64,000 nt of DNA from Andrena cerasifolii (Eukaryota; Arthropoda; Insecta; Hymenoptera; Andrenidae), in assembly GCF_050908995.1 (NCBI RefSeq), contig NC_135124.1, positions 8,618,001-8,682,000 on the forward strand, read 5' to 3'. Shown in pieces: positions 32,933 to 44,060 of the stretch (position 1 is the first letter of the stretch; every line of letters begins with the position of its first letter). The notes below the pieces were generated by a model. It worked only from the letters and a program-made list of their open reading frames with translations. It was not told the origin of the DNA and did no database searches. The translations under genes were made by a program, and so were the position numbers.

Positions 32933-35107
32933 CTACTCCACTTTCTTCTGAACGATTACAACTGCGGATGGTGTTAAGCCTGAAACCACGAAACTCGTAA
33001 CTATCGAGCGATCGGACTTTGTTCCATTCAACACACGATCATTAAAGCACTTTGCTATCAGGGATATACACGCGCCACTCGGAATCAAAACAATCGACGC
33101 GGATCGTTCTAGCGACAATGGCATAGATCAGGGTTGACTAACTGGTGGCTCCTCGAAATCCTCCCTCTTTCCTTCTCTTTTCGACTACGATCGTCAGAGT
33201 CTAGTAGGTATGGAGGGGGCCGTTCAGCGTGGCAGCAAGGCGGAGGTGCCCCCGGTGGCTCGCGGACCACCAGTTAGTCAACCCTGACATAGATAGATAC
33301 CATGATCTATAACAGGCCTGCCCTTTACGATGCAAATACCTCCTGAAGTTTTGGGACCCGGGCAACAGCCGAGCGCGGGACTGTTACGTTGCTAACCACA
33401 GCATGGGCTGCGGGAGAATTGCATGAGTGTGCAGCCGTCCATGCAGGCTCGTACATGGACGCACACTCATGCAGTTCTCTCACAGCTCTCGCAACGGGTA
33501 GCATTCGAACAGTTACGCGCCCGACTGTTGCCCGGGTCTCAGAACTTCAGGAGGTATTTGCACCGTAAAGGGCAGGCCTAATCTATAACATACCTAAGAC
33601 ATCTAATGGAGTGTTATAATCTTCTTCTGTGAAAATTTTCTTTGGGAAGTTCGTCATTAAGTTAAATGGACCGACTGTGTCTGTCCTGTTAATTTCAATG
33701 AACAATCTCACGGTAGATAATTGCTCTTTACTTCCGAAACTTTGCGTTAATGTTTGTCCATTGGTAAGTCTAATCTGAAATATTAAACATTGTTGTTTCA
33801 TACAGGGTGCTACTCTAGATATAGTCGATACTATAGGGGGTGATTATACAGACGAAAATCAAGAGTGACGAAATCGCGGTAGAGGCTTCGTTTTCGAGAA
33901 TATTCACTTTGAATTTCAGCTAAATACGCGTGCACCGTAGGCGCCTGAGGGGAAGGCGTATTTAGCTGAAGTTCAAAGGGAATGTTCTCGAAAACGAAGC
34001 CTCTACCGGCGATTCCGTCACTCCTGATTTTCGTATTATCTTCCGAGAGTATTGACTGTAGGTAGAATAACACCCTGTGTAAATGTACAGTATTTTACCT
34101 GTAGCTTTGTTTCATTGTAATCTTTCCTGTGAAGCACCGTGGAAGACGAAGGTGCAGCCGAAGGTCCGATAGGCTTTTCGCTATCAGCTTTAGCACGCCT
34201 GGCAGCTTTGTCAGCTTCGATTTGGGCTCTTACCCTCTGCCACGCCTGTTTTTCTTCCTCTTTCTCACGCTTTCTTTCCTCCATGAGCTTCTTCATTTCT
34301 AACTGTTCTAACCTACGATCAAGGTGTACAAATAAACATAATTGTATTATGCTTCATTGGACAACAGATAGCTTACTTTCTCCTAGCTTTAGCCATTTCT
34401 TTCCCTGACCGTATTCTATTCTTCTCCCTTTCGTAAGCATCCTGCTTCTCCTGCTCCTCGCGCTCTTTATTCTTTTGCTTTAGCTTCTCCGTTATTATTC
34501 GCAACTGCTCCTTCTTCTCCTCCTCTGTGAGAGGCTTCTTCTCTTCCGTGCTCTCGGAGAATTTGTCGTGCCCAGACTTTGTCGCATGGAATTCAACCTC
34601 CAAGTTAGTCTTAAACAGTTTCCCGCATCTGAAGACACGCGCATCGACCGAAAGCTTTACATTGGAAATTCTACGAGTGTTAATGCGCGCTAGCGAAATG
34701 TATGTACATGTCACATTTGGTGGACTTGGCAGCGTCGGTAGTGGACACTTGGTCACCGGCGTTAGCAGTGCTGTCGTGAGCCGGGGTCTGAGCAATTGAC
34801 GTTGGGGCACTTTCAGCGATCGGTGGCTCAAGCGATGGTTCTGCGTCATCTGAATGAGCCAAGAGCCTAAAATGAAAATTAAGATTGGCATCAGACGACG
34901 AGAATGAAGCCACGGCCTTTCTCGTACCATTCCATTGCCGGAACAACACCTTTGTTTCCAGTGATCTCTAAGGCCTTCTCTCTGAAACAATATACATAAT
35001 AAAATATTAAAGGTTAGACATGCCGCTCGGCGAATCGTCAAAGACCCTTACGCCTTAGACAAGCTGAAACCCATATCGACTAGCATATTTATATCGGTGG
35101 ACGACAT
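32933..35107 (-). CDS. UBXN1: UBX domain-containing protein 1 (UBA-ZnF-coiled coil-UBX)
   Basis: Ubiquitin and p97/VCP adaptor. Exons in transcript order: 35107-35052, 34981-34928, 34866-34708, 34628-34377, 34312-34099, 33774-33594, 32979-32933; all phases close, giving 320 aa. Residues 1-45 are a UBA domain (MLVDMGFS, then AMEWLLAH), which binds ubiquitin. Residues about 87-112 hold a C2H2-like finger (KCDICGKLF, then EFHATKSGH). Residues about 120-215 are a charged coiled coil. Residues about 240-320 are the UBX domain, with the FPKKIFTEED loop (FPR-like p97 contact) and the closing LTPSAVVIVQKK strand. The last exon is only 47 bases. The exon at 33594 also reads directly into its intron to a stop at 33583; that is not the true end because the family's C-terminal strand is encoded at 32979-32933. 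Its introns contain three small transposons. Confidence 0.93.
33129..33286. mobile_element. hAT-like MITE, 158 bp, in UBXN1 last intron
   Basis: The termini are perfect 20-base inverted repeats, CAGGGTTGACTAACTGGTGG at the left and its complement at the right. The flanking octamers GCATAGAT (33121-33128) and ACATAGAT (33287-33294) agree at 7 of 8, a typical hAT target duplication. Confidence 0.88.
33313..33580. mobile_element. hAT-like MITE, 268 bp, abutting UBXN1 5' splice site
   Basis: The inverted termini start CAGGCCTGCCCTTTACG on the left and are matched over about 50 bases by the complement of the right end (CGTAAAGGGCAGGCCTA). A perfect 8-bp target duplication, ATCTATAA, lies at 33305-33312 and 33581-33588. 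The right copy overlaps the sixth base of the GTATGT donor (minus strand, 33593-33588) of UBXN1 exon 33774-33594. A further internal palindrome is at about 33420-33480. Confidence 0.9.
33802..34078. mobile_element. Foldback element with ACAGGGTG termini, about 277 bp
   Basis: Outer ends ACAGGGTGCTACTCTA and the complement of TAGAATAACACCCTGT form inverted repeats. Inner arms are longer and more similar (CGAAAATC, GGTAGAGGCTTCGTTTTCGA, CAGCTAAATACGC and complements), so nearly the whole element folds back. It lies in the UBXN1 intron between exons 34312-34099 and 33774-33594. No target duplication was defined. Confidence 0.75.
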
Positions 35108-35829
35108 TTTACGCTAATTCTTATAAACCTTTCGCGAATACTTCACGCCTACTATACACTATTCAATAACCGAGCGGTCAAAAACTAAACGTCACGTCGA
35201 ACCGACGCGCTACCTACACCGGTTTACACGCTCACGTTGCACTACTCCGCCAACGATCGTCCTGTGACCTGTCTTATCGCGGACTGTTTACAATTTTAAA
35301 TTTCAGAGCCAACAATCCGTTCGCCATCGCACGACAACGCGTTCTTCTTACCGAATTTCCGGAGCATAGAATAAATACACACATTGGGAAGCAATCATCT
35401 TTAAAATATAACAATGCATGGTTAAGAGTAATCATGGTTTATTTTCACTCTAAATATTGTTTACAGTCAACAAAAACTATTTAACCTGCCATAATTACTA
35501 TCCATTCTTACAAGTCATAAAAGTATAATATAATTGGAACAAACGAGTCGATATATTAATGGAAATGGACACTTAAATATTAGAACTTATATTTAAATAC
35601 ATTAGAAACTTATCTCAAGCAATAACGCGATATACACCGCTGCAAAACTCGAAGGAGGATTGTTGTTTGGTAATGGAACGGTAGATCGCATTGCTGATTG
35701 AGATAACTTTACAATGCACATGATTGGAATCGTGATAATAATGCCATACATTCTAATTATTTTCTTTTTGTAAAGATCGAAGAAACTGGGGTGTAGTTCT
35801 AAGGTACTGTTAAGTTAGAAAGGTTATTT
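35108..35829. other. Intergenic: UBXN1 promoter side and H2A.X 3' UTR
   Basis: Both neighbours are on the minus strand. The H2A.X transcript probably ends here; the nearest minus-strand AATAAA is 35443-35438 (TTTATT on the plus strand). The part next to 35107 should contain the UBXN1 promoter, with no recognisable TATA box. No replication-type histone stem-loop was seen downstream of the H2A.X stop. Confidence 0.45.
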
Positions 35830-36661
35830 TTAATATTCCTGGGATGCTTTGTCGCCTTTCCCTGATCCGCTGGTACCAGTCTTCTTCGGCAAAAGAACAG
35901 CCTGGATGTTAGGCAGTACACCACCCTGGGCGATGGTTACACCCGAAAGCAATTTGTTTAACTCTTCGTCATTGCGGATGGCTAACTGTAAATGACGTGG
36001 GATTATCCTGGAAAAACAGAATTCTTATTGACTTTGGAGGTCGCTGCTTCGCCGCACGTACACAAGTACAATTAAATTAAAGGTGAACTTCCTTTGTTCC
36101 AGAGATTACAGTAAACAGACTTCTACTTCGATACAATCTACGAAAGTTACATATCTACGGATAAAGTTAAGAAAAAATAGCAGTTGACTATTTTTCTCAT
36201 GCTGAACAGAATTGTTTAATACATCGAAGTTTAATGAATTCTTCCTATAATACGACATTATTTATTAATTATTAACGTTATTAAATGTATTTGCAATAAT
36301 GGGAGGAAGGGGTGCGGGGAAAGTGAGAGAAAGAAAGGGACTGCTGTACCAACCTTGTCTTCTTGTTGTCTCTTGCGGCGTTTCCGGCTAACTCCAGCAC
36401 TTCAGCTGCCAAATATTCCATTACGGCGGCTAAGTAGACCGGTGCTCCAGCTCCGACTCGTTCCGCATAATTCCCTTTTCTTAGAAGACGATGGATTCTT
36501 CCGACAGGGAATTGCAGCCCTGCCCTACTGCTGCGGGTCTTCGCCTTTCCTTTGGTCTTTCCTGCAAAACCGTAAACGATTCCCGTGTTTTCCGATAGCT
36601 CGCAGCCTCGCATCTCGGCGAAAGAAACCCGATACTTACCACCCTTGCCGCGGCCTGACAT
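35830..36661 (-). CDS. H2AX: Histone H2A.X with C-terminal SQEY
   Basis: Core histone H2A, replacement type H2A.X, whose C-terminal serine is phosphorylated by ATM/ATR-class kinases at DNA breaks. Exons in transcript order, 36661-36640, 36561-36354 and 36007-35830, give 135 aa. The first exon encodes MSGRGKG. The histone fold (AGLQFPVGRIHRLLRKG, then EYLAAEVLELAG) and docking domain follow. The tail ends GKGDKASQEY, which fits the SQ(E/D)-aromatic H2A.X signature, so this is not ordinary H2A (no SQ tail) nor the longer H2A.V. Two introns and no histone stem-loop agree with a polyadenylated, cell-cycle-independent gene. The 78-base first intron is in frame and stop-free. Confidence 0.95.
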
Positions 36662-37108
36662 CTTTTACAGAATTCTATCGAAACTTTCTTGCAACACGAG
36701 CGACGAGCACGACTTTCTCCTAGCCACAGCTAGCAACGAATGAACCTCTACCCTCCTCAACGATGGTTATGCGTATGTACGTCAGATATTTTGGCGGCGA
36801 CAGTGAGGTCGGCGCTCGTTTGCGCGGGAACGTTGTTTCTACTTCAACGATACTTGTGGCGCCGTACTCGTGACAGTAAAATCCCTAGCTGCGCCCGCAG
36901 ATTATTTCGAACAAATTCCTCTGTCCTAAGTTTTAAGCTGCGAATTAACGTTCAGAATTAAATGTTATCAAAGGGAAATGTCCAATTTAGAATGTTCAAG
37001 AATTAACTATCTCGGTTTTCCTCTTCCAATATTTCGTAACAAAATCGATTGTGTGTAAAGCCTGCCAGAAAATAAATGCGAAACGATATCCGGAAGGAAA
37101 CGAGATTG

Positions 37109-37248
37109 AGGGCGGTATTCTCAATCGCAACTTATTCTTAAGCAAATGCTTAAGCATTCGGTATCCTTTACTAGCTACTAGGTTAGTAGAGGATGCCACA
37201 TGCTTAAGCATTTGCTTGAGAATAAGTAGCGCCTGGGAATACCGCCCT
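37109..37248. mobile_element. Hairpin MITE with GGGCGGTATTC termini, 140 bp
   Basis: The left arm AGGGCGGTATTC, then TTATTCTTAAGCAAATGCTT, pairs with the right arm AAGCATTTGCTTGAGAATAA, then GAATACCGCCCT. The centre is short, so the whole sequence folds as one hairpin. There is no coding capacity. Confidence 0.75.
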
Positions 37249-37908
37249 GAGTCCCGTTCAATGTAAGCAAGGGGTAAACGAATTTGTTTCTTTATGAATT
37301 TATTAGTATTTCCAGAGCCTAGAATACTTAAGAAAGACACTATAACTTATTACACAGCGATATCAATCGACCAATAGTAATATCTCTTGTTTGCAAGAGC
37401 ATATTAAACATTTCCATTATATACGAGTAAATACACAGATATACAGTATTGGTAGCCAGAAACATTCCAGACGTGTCTCTTTAAGACACTTCAATCGTAC
37501 ATCAATATATAAATAAACAAATCTTTATAATTCTTGCATACATTGAAAGGGATGGATTAACGAATGAGATGATCGCTAGATGGATGTAATGCTTATTTCC
37601 AATAATGACGCGCACAGACGCCGTAATGCACCTAACGTTTAAGGGGGTAGACACGTCACGTGACCTGGCCGATTCGACAGGTCGGTATTACAGCATTTTT
37701 TTCTGCACAGAAATGGTAATACCGATAGATCGACGATTACCCGGTGAACGCGAGAGGGAGCTGTTTTGCCAGATTTTGGCCCAGGTATCTCTAATATGTG
37801 CCCCGATAACAGAAATGCCTCTGATTTTTTGCACAATTTTTCATCCCCTAGTATAGGAGAAATTCGGCAAAAACCTGATTTCCTATTTTTGCCATCTCTT
37901 TCGACGCC

Positions 37909-38197
37909 ATGTTCTCCTGTTACAAAGCCCAATTTTGTGCATTCTGAAAATTTTTGTCAGATTTTGGCCCAGGTATCAGGAGAACATGAAGCGAAAAGAG
38001 GTATTCTGAATTTCAGCTTCGAAGGCATCCTCGATTCTCTCTCCGAAGACGTTACTTAGTGCCACCTCTTTCGACATCATGTTCTCCTGTTACAAAGCCC
38101 AATTTTGTGCATTCTGAAAATTTTTGCCAGATCTTGGCCCAGGTATCAGGAGAACATGAAGCGAAAAGAGGTATTCTGAATTTCAGCTTCAAAGGCC
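37909..38197 (+). repeat. Two direct copies of about 120 bp
   Basis: The block starting ATGTTCTCCTGTTACAAAGC and running through TTTGGCCCAGGTATCAGG to AATTTCAGCTTC is at about 37909-38023 and again at about 38083-38192, nearly identical. A shorter related piece (GCCAGATTTTGGCCCAGGTA) is at about 37767. Within each copy, GTTCTCCTG and CAGGAGAAC form an inverted pair. The open frames over it are repeat artefacts. Confidence 0.8.
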
Positions 38198-38229
38198 TCG
38201 CCTTAAAGTTGCAAATAAGAGGCGCTAAG

Positions 38230-39004
38230 AGCTTGGTTTTTCAATTTAAAAATCTGAAAAAAATTCAGGACAATAGTAACAATCATACGTACTTACAGTA
38301 GAAATATAATTATAGTGCCAAGCCTGCTTCGATACACAATCGGCCTTTTTCCGCATTTTTTGGCGTTTTTTATTTTTCACAGCTTGGTTTTTCAATTTAA
38401 AAATCTGAAAAAAATTCAGGACAATAGTAACAATCATACGTACTTACAGTAAAAATATAATTACAGTGCCAAGCCTGCTTCGATACACAATCGGCATTTT
38501 TCCGCATTTTTCCGCATTTTTTGGCGTTTTTTATTTTTCACAGCTTGGTTTTTCAATTTAAAAATCTGAAAAAAATTCAGGACAATACTAACAATCATAC
38601 GTACTTACAGTAGAAATATAATTATAGTGCCAAGCCTGCTTCGATACACAATCGGCCTTTTTCCGCATTTTTTGGCGTTTTTTATTTTTCACAGCTTGGT
38701 TTTTCAATTTAAAAATCTGAAAAAAATTCAGGACAATAGTAACAATCATACGTACTTACAGTAAAAATATAATTACAGTGCCAAGCCTGCTTCGATACAC
38801 AATCGGCATTTTTCCGCATTTTTCCGCATTTTTTGGCGTTTTTTATTTTTCACAGCTTGGTTTTTCAATTTAAAAATCTGAAAAAAATTCAGGACAATAC
38901 TAACAATCATACGTACTTACAGTAGAAATATAATTATAGTGCCAAGCCTGCTTCGATACACAATCGGCCTTTTTCCGCATTTTTTGGCGTTTTTTATTTT
39001 TCAC
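38230..39004 (+). repeat. Higher-order tandem array, alternating 151- and 161-bp units
   Basis: Five units start (AGCTTGGTTTTTCAATTT) at 38230, 38381, 38542, 38693 and 38854, giving spacings 151, 161, 151, 161 and a final unit of about 150. The longer units have one more copy of TTTTTCCGCA and differ at fixed sites (AAAAATATAATTACAG against GAAATATAATTATAG). The pattern A-B-A-B-A shows that a 312-bp dimer was amplified. Confidence 0.92.
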
Positions 39005-39799
39005 AATATGGCGGAACTCTGATTTGGGAATGTAGTCACGATTTTTCGTTTTTCGTTCTTATATGAGCAGATTTGGGGCTGGGCGAGGTCTCAATCGAAA
39101 GAGGAAGGTTCAATGCAGAGCGCTCTGCTCATGGTTCAACGAGATTGTGTTGATATGTAATAATATCAGTGTCCAAAGTAAAGCAAAAGTCGACAAAATA
39201 TACCCGCAGAATCCAAGCATTTTTAGGTCACTAAAAGAGTTTTGCAAACATTTGTACCCTGATACCTCGTCTGTGATGATAGGTCTATCCTATACCTCGT
39301 CTGTGCCTAAAGTTTTCACAATAATTCTAGCATATCTTACATCGGTATTGTAGATCTTTACAGAGGCTATTGTTGGTAACTTGGGGTTTTGAATATATTT
39401 TTACAAAAATAGGTTTAATTTCTAACAATTGGTACTTATCACTAACAACTTTTATGATAACGATACAAAAGCATGCTAATAGATTGTACTAATCCTAAAC
39501 CATCCCATTTGTGTTCCTTATTTTTTTGCTGTATTTTGAAAATATATTGGAAAATGTGACACTATTATCATTTCATTTCATACAAATAAATGTACAAAAA
39601 ATGAACGTATTATTACTTATTTATTAAATTAATTAAAAAAATACTTATCCTTTAATTATCAAATAAGAGTGCACAAAGATATTTGAGGTTAGGAAGCTAA
39701 CCTATAAACTGTAGTTGTACGGTAAAAAACACATGGAATAAATACGTTCCTCTGCTCCTCTCGTTTCGAGTGTTAAAGTTATATAGTATTTTTATTATA

Positions 39800-41649
39800 A
39801 TGATGACACGAATGTTTCGAAAAATCTTATTAGATTTTAAATACGTCAACCCCACTTTTATCAAATTCTACCATTCTGTTGATGGTGATCCTAGTGTAGT
39901 TTCACATAGGAACATAAACATAAATATATTTTCTAATAGTAAAGTGCTGTTAGGTTCCCTTTCGAACGAACGAAAATTCTCAACAACACCAAAAATTTCT
40001 ATGCATCAACTGAACCGTAGAAGTGTTCTCGAAGGGCCACTATGTTGTAGAAACATGATATTAACCAGAGTGAAACCTGAATATCATTATCCTCCTACAA
40101 TGACTAGTATTAGACGTTATTCACATGTACCAGATTCACTTGTAAGCGATGCAATTAGGTATAACAGTGGTATCTTTAAAATTATTGCTGAAAGCTTACC
40201 AGTAGAATGTATGATGGAAGTTTTGAAGGCGATGCATCACAATACAGGACTACCATGGTGGACAACTATAATGCTTACCACAGTTCTTACAAGGACATTT
40301 ATAGCTCTACCATTAACTGTACACCAAGTAAGTGCTATTATATAAATCTTATACGCACTAAAAGACACTTGCACTCAAAATTAATGTTGAATTACCACTT
40401 TTAGCATCAAATTGTGGCTAAAATGGAAAACCTAAAGCATGAAATGAAGGATGTAACGAAAAGATTAAAGATGGAGATGAAAATGGCAATGTCAAATTTA
40501 GGATGGGATGCATCATACGCGATCCGTGTTTACAATGAGTCTGTACGTACTTCTGCGCCAAAGTTCTGTCTGCTTTTCAGCAGTCAAATTTTAAGACACG
40601 TGTGTGTTTCCATGGGCATAACGAGCACAGCAATGTAATTGTAGAAAGAAGCAGTTTCCTACTTTCTTCAGACCTTTTATAATTTCTGTGCTGATAAATG
40701 CTGATACAGAAGAATTTAAGGAAATTGTATTATAAAGTAAATCACGTGTATATTATACTTATCATACGAAAAAACGGACGGAACTTTCGCACATGCATAG
40801 GTAAGTGAAATTCGTAAAATAATTTAATATACTTCGTAACAGGTAAAAAGAGAGTGGAAGGAATTAATTGTCAGAGAAAATTGTCATCCGTTTAAGATCG
40901 TCGCAATGGTACTGTTACAAGTGCCATTATGGTTGGGCTTTTCATTTTCTTTACGAAATTTTTGTTACATGTTACCTAAACAAGACGATGGTGAGTATAA
41001 TATTACTCAGCTTTAACACTTTCAAGTTAGAAATGATGTTTCAAGAAGTCGAAATATTCGATGTTAGTTGCCCAACAACATTACCTTGAGTTCGTTAACG
41101 GAGGCTTCGGATGGATGACGAATCTTACAGACATAGATCATTCGTTCGTACTACCTGTACTCTTTGGGCTTACTTCTTTAGCCACGCTAGAAGTATGTAT
41201 GCGAAATAGCTATCTGTGTTTGAACGAGAATATTTCTATTCCAAGGTAATATATTTTCTAGGTTCAGCAACTGCTGTACAAAAAGAACGAAACCAAAGTC
41301 CGGAAAATAGTCAAGAATGTCCTTCGAGTATTTACTATTTGTATGGTGCCTGTCCTGGCGTACGTGCCATCGGTATTTACAAAGCAATTTCTAAATTTAC
41401 ATAATAAATTTACATTTTTCTCTCTATTGCTTCTCGTACTAAAGTCCGTGAAAATAACTATTTCAGTGCTTGACCCTGTTCTGGACCACCAACTCTTTCT
41501 ATACACTTTTTCAAACTCTCTTACTCCTGTCTCCAACGTTTCGTAGACTAGGAAGAGTGCCCAAGACGGACTCCGAACAGCAGCATCCGTACTTCGAATT
41601 GCACAAAGCAGTGAAACAGAAACTTCGGTTAACGACGAAGTTGAACTAG
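39800..41649 (+). CDS. OXA1L: Mitochondrial inner-membrane insertase OXA1L
   Basis: YidC/Oxa1/Alb3 family insertase of the mitochondrial inner membrane, which inserts mitochondrially made and some imported proteins and binds mitoribosomes. Exons 39800-40327, 40405-40542, 40843-40990, 41068-41192, 41262-41372 and 41467-41649 give 410 aa. The N-terminus is basic and Ser/Arg-rich, as expected of a targeting peptide. The core starts with TGLPWWTTIMLTTVLTRTFI, then a charged matrix hairpin (VAKMENLKHEMKDVTKRLKM), VPLWLGFSFSLRNF, a loop GGFGWMTNLTDID, LPVLFGLTSLATLE, and last helices VFTICMVPVLAYVPS and CLTLFWTTNSFYTLFQTLLL. The C-terminal tail is basic. ATG 39800 (second ATG at 39803) is the first in frame. 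AATAAA at 41679-41684 follows the stop. Confidence 0.94.
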
Positions 41650-41990
41650 ACAACAAAGTAAGTATAAACTTCAGCTGAAATAAATGGCCAGCATTCAGAA
41701 GGATGTAACGCTCGTGATGTCTCGCCAACAGCCGTCAATCAAAGACGTGCTAATGTGTAAATAAACCTTCTAAATGCGTTAATTTCGATTGGGAATATTT
41801 GTCCGGAAATAGACATGATACAAACGACATCAGCAACGTCGATCTTGCGCGCTTCGTAGAACTAAGGTCGTAAAAAATGACTGCTTACATAAGCCGTCGA
41901 TGACGGAAAGGGGAATGAAGTCACTGAAAAAAGAGCTAGCTTCCAGATAAGTTATTAAATCATGTTCCTTGTTTATACTTAGAAGATACG

Positions 41991-41998
41991 TATATAAA
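41991..41998 (+). promoter_or_regulatory. TATA box of small chitin-binding gene 1
   Basis: TATATAAA, 61 bases upstream of the ATG at 42059, consistent with a short 5' untranslated leader. Confidence 0.6.
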
Positions 41999-42058
41999 AT
42001 CCATTTCGTCGGCGAAGGAGGCAATCGAGTTTCAACGCGCGAATTTGCAGAAGAAACA

Positions 42059-43062
42059 ATGGCTAGTACAAGGCTCTCCACGATCTTGCTGTGTACGATT
42101 CTGTGCGCCGTATTTCTTCTCTGTGGATTAGTGAACGTGAGTACACGTAGCATTTATAATTAATAATTGGCACGCAAATATAAATGATTTGACAATAATC
42201 TTGTGCTCAGTGGCGGATTTAAGAAAGAGGCCCAGGTGGCAAAGTTCTGAAACACCCTATATAGATAACAGATACAAATAAATTTACGTGCGGGTAGGAT
42301 GAAAATTATGGGAAAGAAAAAAAGACACAGTATTTGGATGAAATCATAAATTTCTTTGCCAGGTGGAGTCTTGAGGGCAGAGTTGGGCATTAACTAAATA
42401 AAAAATTATTTAAATGACGGATCCAGTAAAAGTTACTTTAACTTTAGACTATTCGACGAATAAAGTTAATTTTTTTCATTCGGCAATAATTTTTTAAATT
42501 CTATTCGTCATTCGAAATTTGTATGTAAAACATGTTTGCCAGTATAATTCGTCGCGCTCATAAAACGAATAGTTTCATTGGAAACACTATGTAAAGGCAT
42601 GATCGTTTCACCGAGAAATCAAGCAGAGTAATATTAAAAATTAATTTATTAGTGAAAAGTGTTAAATCAAACAAAGTGTCAAAACCGTTATTAAACTCAG
42701 TGATCCATTGATCTCAAAAGTGTAATCGCTAATGGAGGAAGTGTTTAAAGGGGAGAGGGATATTAAGAAAAAATGAAGATTCAGGGGTATTAAAAAAGAG
42801 AAGATTAAGAACAAAACTGGAAAACTAAAACGAAAATATTTATTGATTCATTTGGTATTACCTACGTACATATATTATGCTTTACTCATTCTAGGGAGAA
42901 GTTATTCCGTATCCAGGCGATTGTACAAAATACCAGCACTGTGACGGTAGTGGATGCTTCATTTTATCGTGCGGCGCGGGAACAGAATTTAATCCAAACA
43001 TCGGGACTTGTGACTACCCTCTGCAAAATCGCAGGGATTGCAATCGTGTTGGCTATATATAA
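42059..43062 (+). CDS. Small secreted one-domain chitin-binding (CBM14) peptide 1
   Basis: Two exons, 42059-42136 and 42895-43062, encode 81 aa. Exon 1 is a signal peptide (LLCTILCAVFLLCGLV); exon 2 is one complete CBM14/peritrophin-A domain with six cysteines (GDC, QHC, SGC, LSC, GTC, RDC), which form three disulphides in this fold. The mature peptide is about 56 aa, the size of tachycitin-like peptides. The family binds chitin in peritrophic matrix, cuticle or trachea; an antimicrobial role is possible but unproven. The 3' end shares a conserved block with the next paralogues (CCATTGCCAACGAAATGGAA at about 43190). A hAT-like left end (42210) and a CAGAGTTGGGC motif (42380) lie in the intron. 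Confidence 0.88.
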
Positions 43063-43844
43063 CACTGAGAACATAGTCCTGGGAGCTTTCATTCAACGAT
43101 TTCACGTTAAATGAGCAACACCAGATATTTCGCGGGGGACATGTACGGGCAATGAAGTGAAAGCGAATAATGCTTCGTTTCTTTTGCAACCATTGCCAAC
43201 GAAATGGAATAATTAAATAATACTCATATTAAAAGTGCATAATGTTGTTTCATCACTATCCTTAATTGTTATATCCAAAGTTATTTTTCTTCATTAGATC
43301 TCGTACGTTTGAACATTACGTCCCAAATGTGATTATGTGCTAAATAATTCACACGAAAATAAATTTAAAATTTTTTTCTTTAATCCACTGCGATATGTTC
43401 TTCATATATTTGAATAGGTCTCGTCGAGAGGCTTTAAAGTAATACCACGCAGTCGTGTTGCCCTCACGGTTGTCGAGATATTGTGAGTCAAACGCGGCGG
43501 AAAACCCAGAAGGATTGCATAATTTTCTCCGCGCACGGGGAGCGAGGGGAGCGTCGGGCGCACAACGTATTGTGCACTGTGCAAATTGGACTCCATGCTG
43601 TTTACTACTATGCTAGCAGGATTACTGTTTCGCACGTACTTTTAACGGTCGAACAATTTCAATTGGGACATATTTTCGTTACAGGCGGTCGGCCGTAAGT
43701 CGCCCCATACTACCATCCGAGTTGTTAGAGAGTTAGCCTCGTTACGTACTGTCGACCACAAGGTACACGGGAATATATGAGTGCATGCATACCTACGCTT
43801 GGAGTTGCGGCGAACAACAAAGTTTTTTGGTCTCTCACTACCCT
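43063..43844. other. 3' UTR of CBM14 gene 1 and spacer
   Basis: The first 180 bases are the conserved 3' untranslated block of the family, ending with TTAAATAATACT. The remainder has no recognised feature. Confidence 0.5.
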
Positions 43845-44060
43845 GACTACCCTGCGAATCCTCACCCTTGGTGTAAACGTCATTAGCAACACGGAAAACA
43901 GACGTTAAATCAGCAACACCAGATTTTTCGAGGGGGACATGTAGGTATCAGTAAAGAACTGGAAGCTAATCGAACCTTTGTTTATTACGCAATCATTGCC
44001 AATGAAATGGAATAATTAAATAAAACTTATGTTAAAAGTACACAATTGGTGTTTCATCAA
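43845..44060 (+). pseudogene. Remnant of a CBM14 peptide gene, 3' end only
   Basis: Bases 43845-43886 still read DYPANPHPWCKRH-stop, almost the same as the end of the peptide gene at 46052 (DYPVNPHPWCKRV-stop). The following 165 bases match that gene's 3' untranslated region (CAGATTTTTCG, then GGAATAATTAAATAAAACTT). No signal-peptide exon or upstream domain remains, so this is a truncated duplicate. Confidence 0.85.

Larger units (their letters stand above)
36662..39799. other. Intergenic region rich in repeats, H2A.X to OXA1L
   Basis: The divergent genes H2A.X (-) and OXA1L (+) flank this 3.1-kb region. It holds a hairpin element (37109-37248), a block with two 115-120-bp duplications (37909-38197) and a five-unit tandem array (38230-39004). 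No gene was recognised. The promoters of the two genes should lie at its ends. Confidence 0.5.

Noticed and set aside
33583..33801. UBXN1 C-terminus ending at the stop 33583
   Set aside because: The domain would lack its last strand. A GTATGT donor at 33593 and the exon 32979-32933 encoding LTPSAVVIVQKK restore the normal UBX end in frame.
36281..36353. H2A ending directly after KKTR with a VQQSLSF tail
   Set aside because: This is read-through of the second intron; the correct tail with SQEY is in exon 36007-35830.
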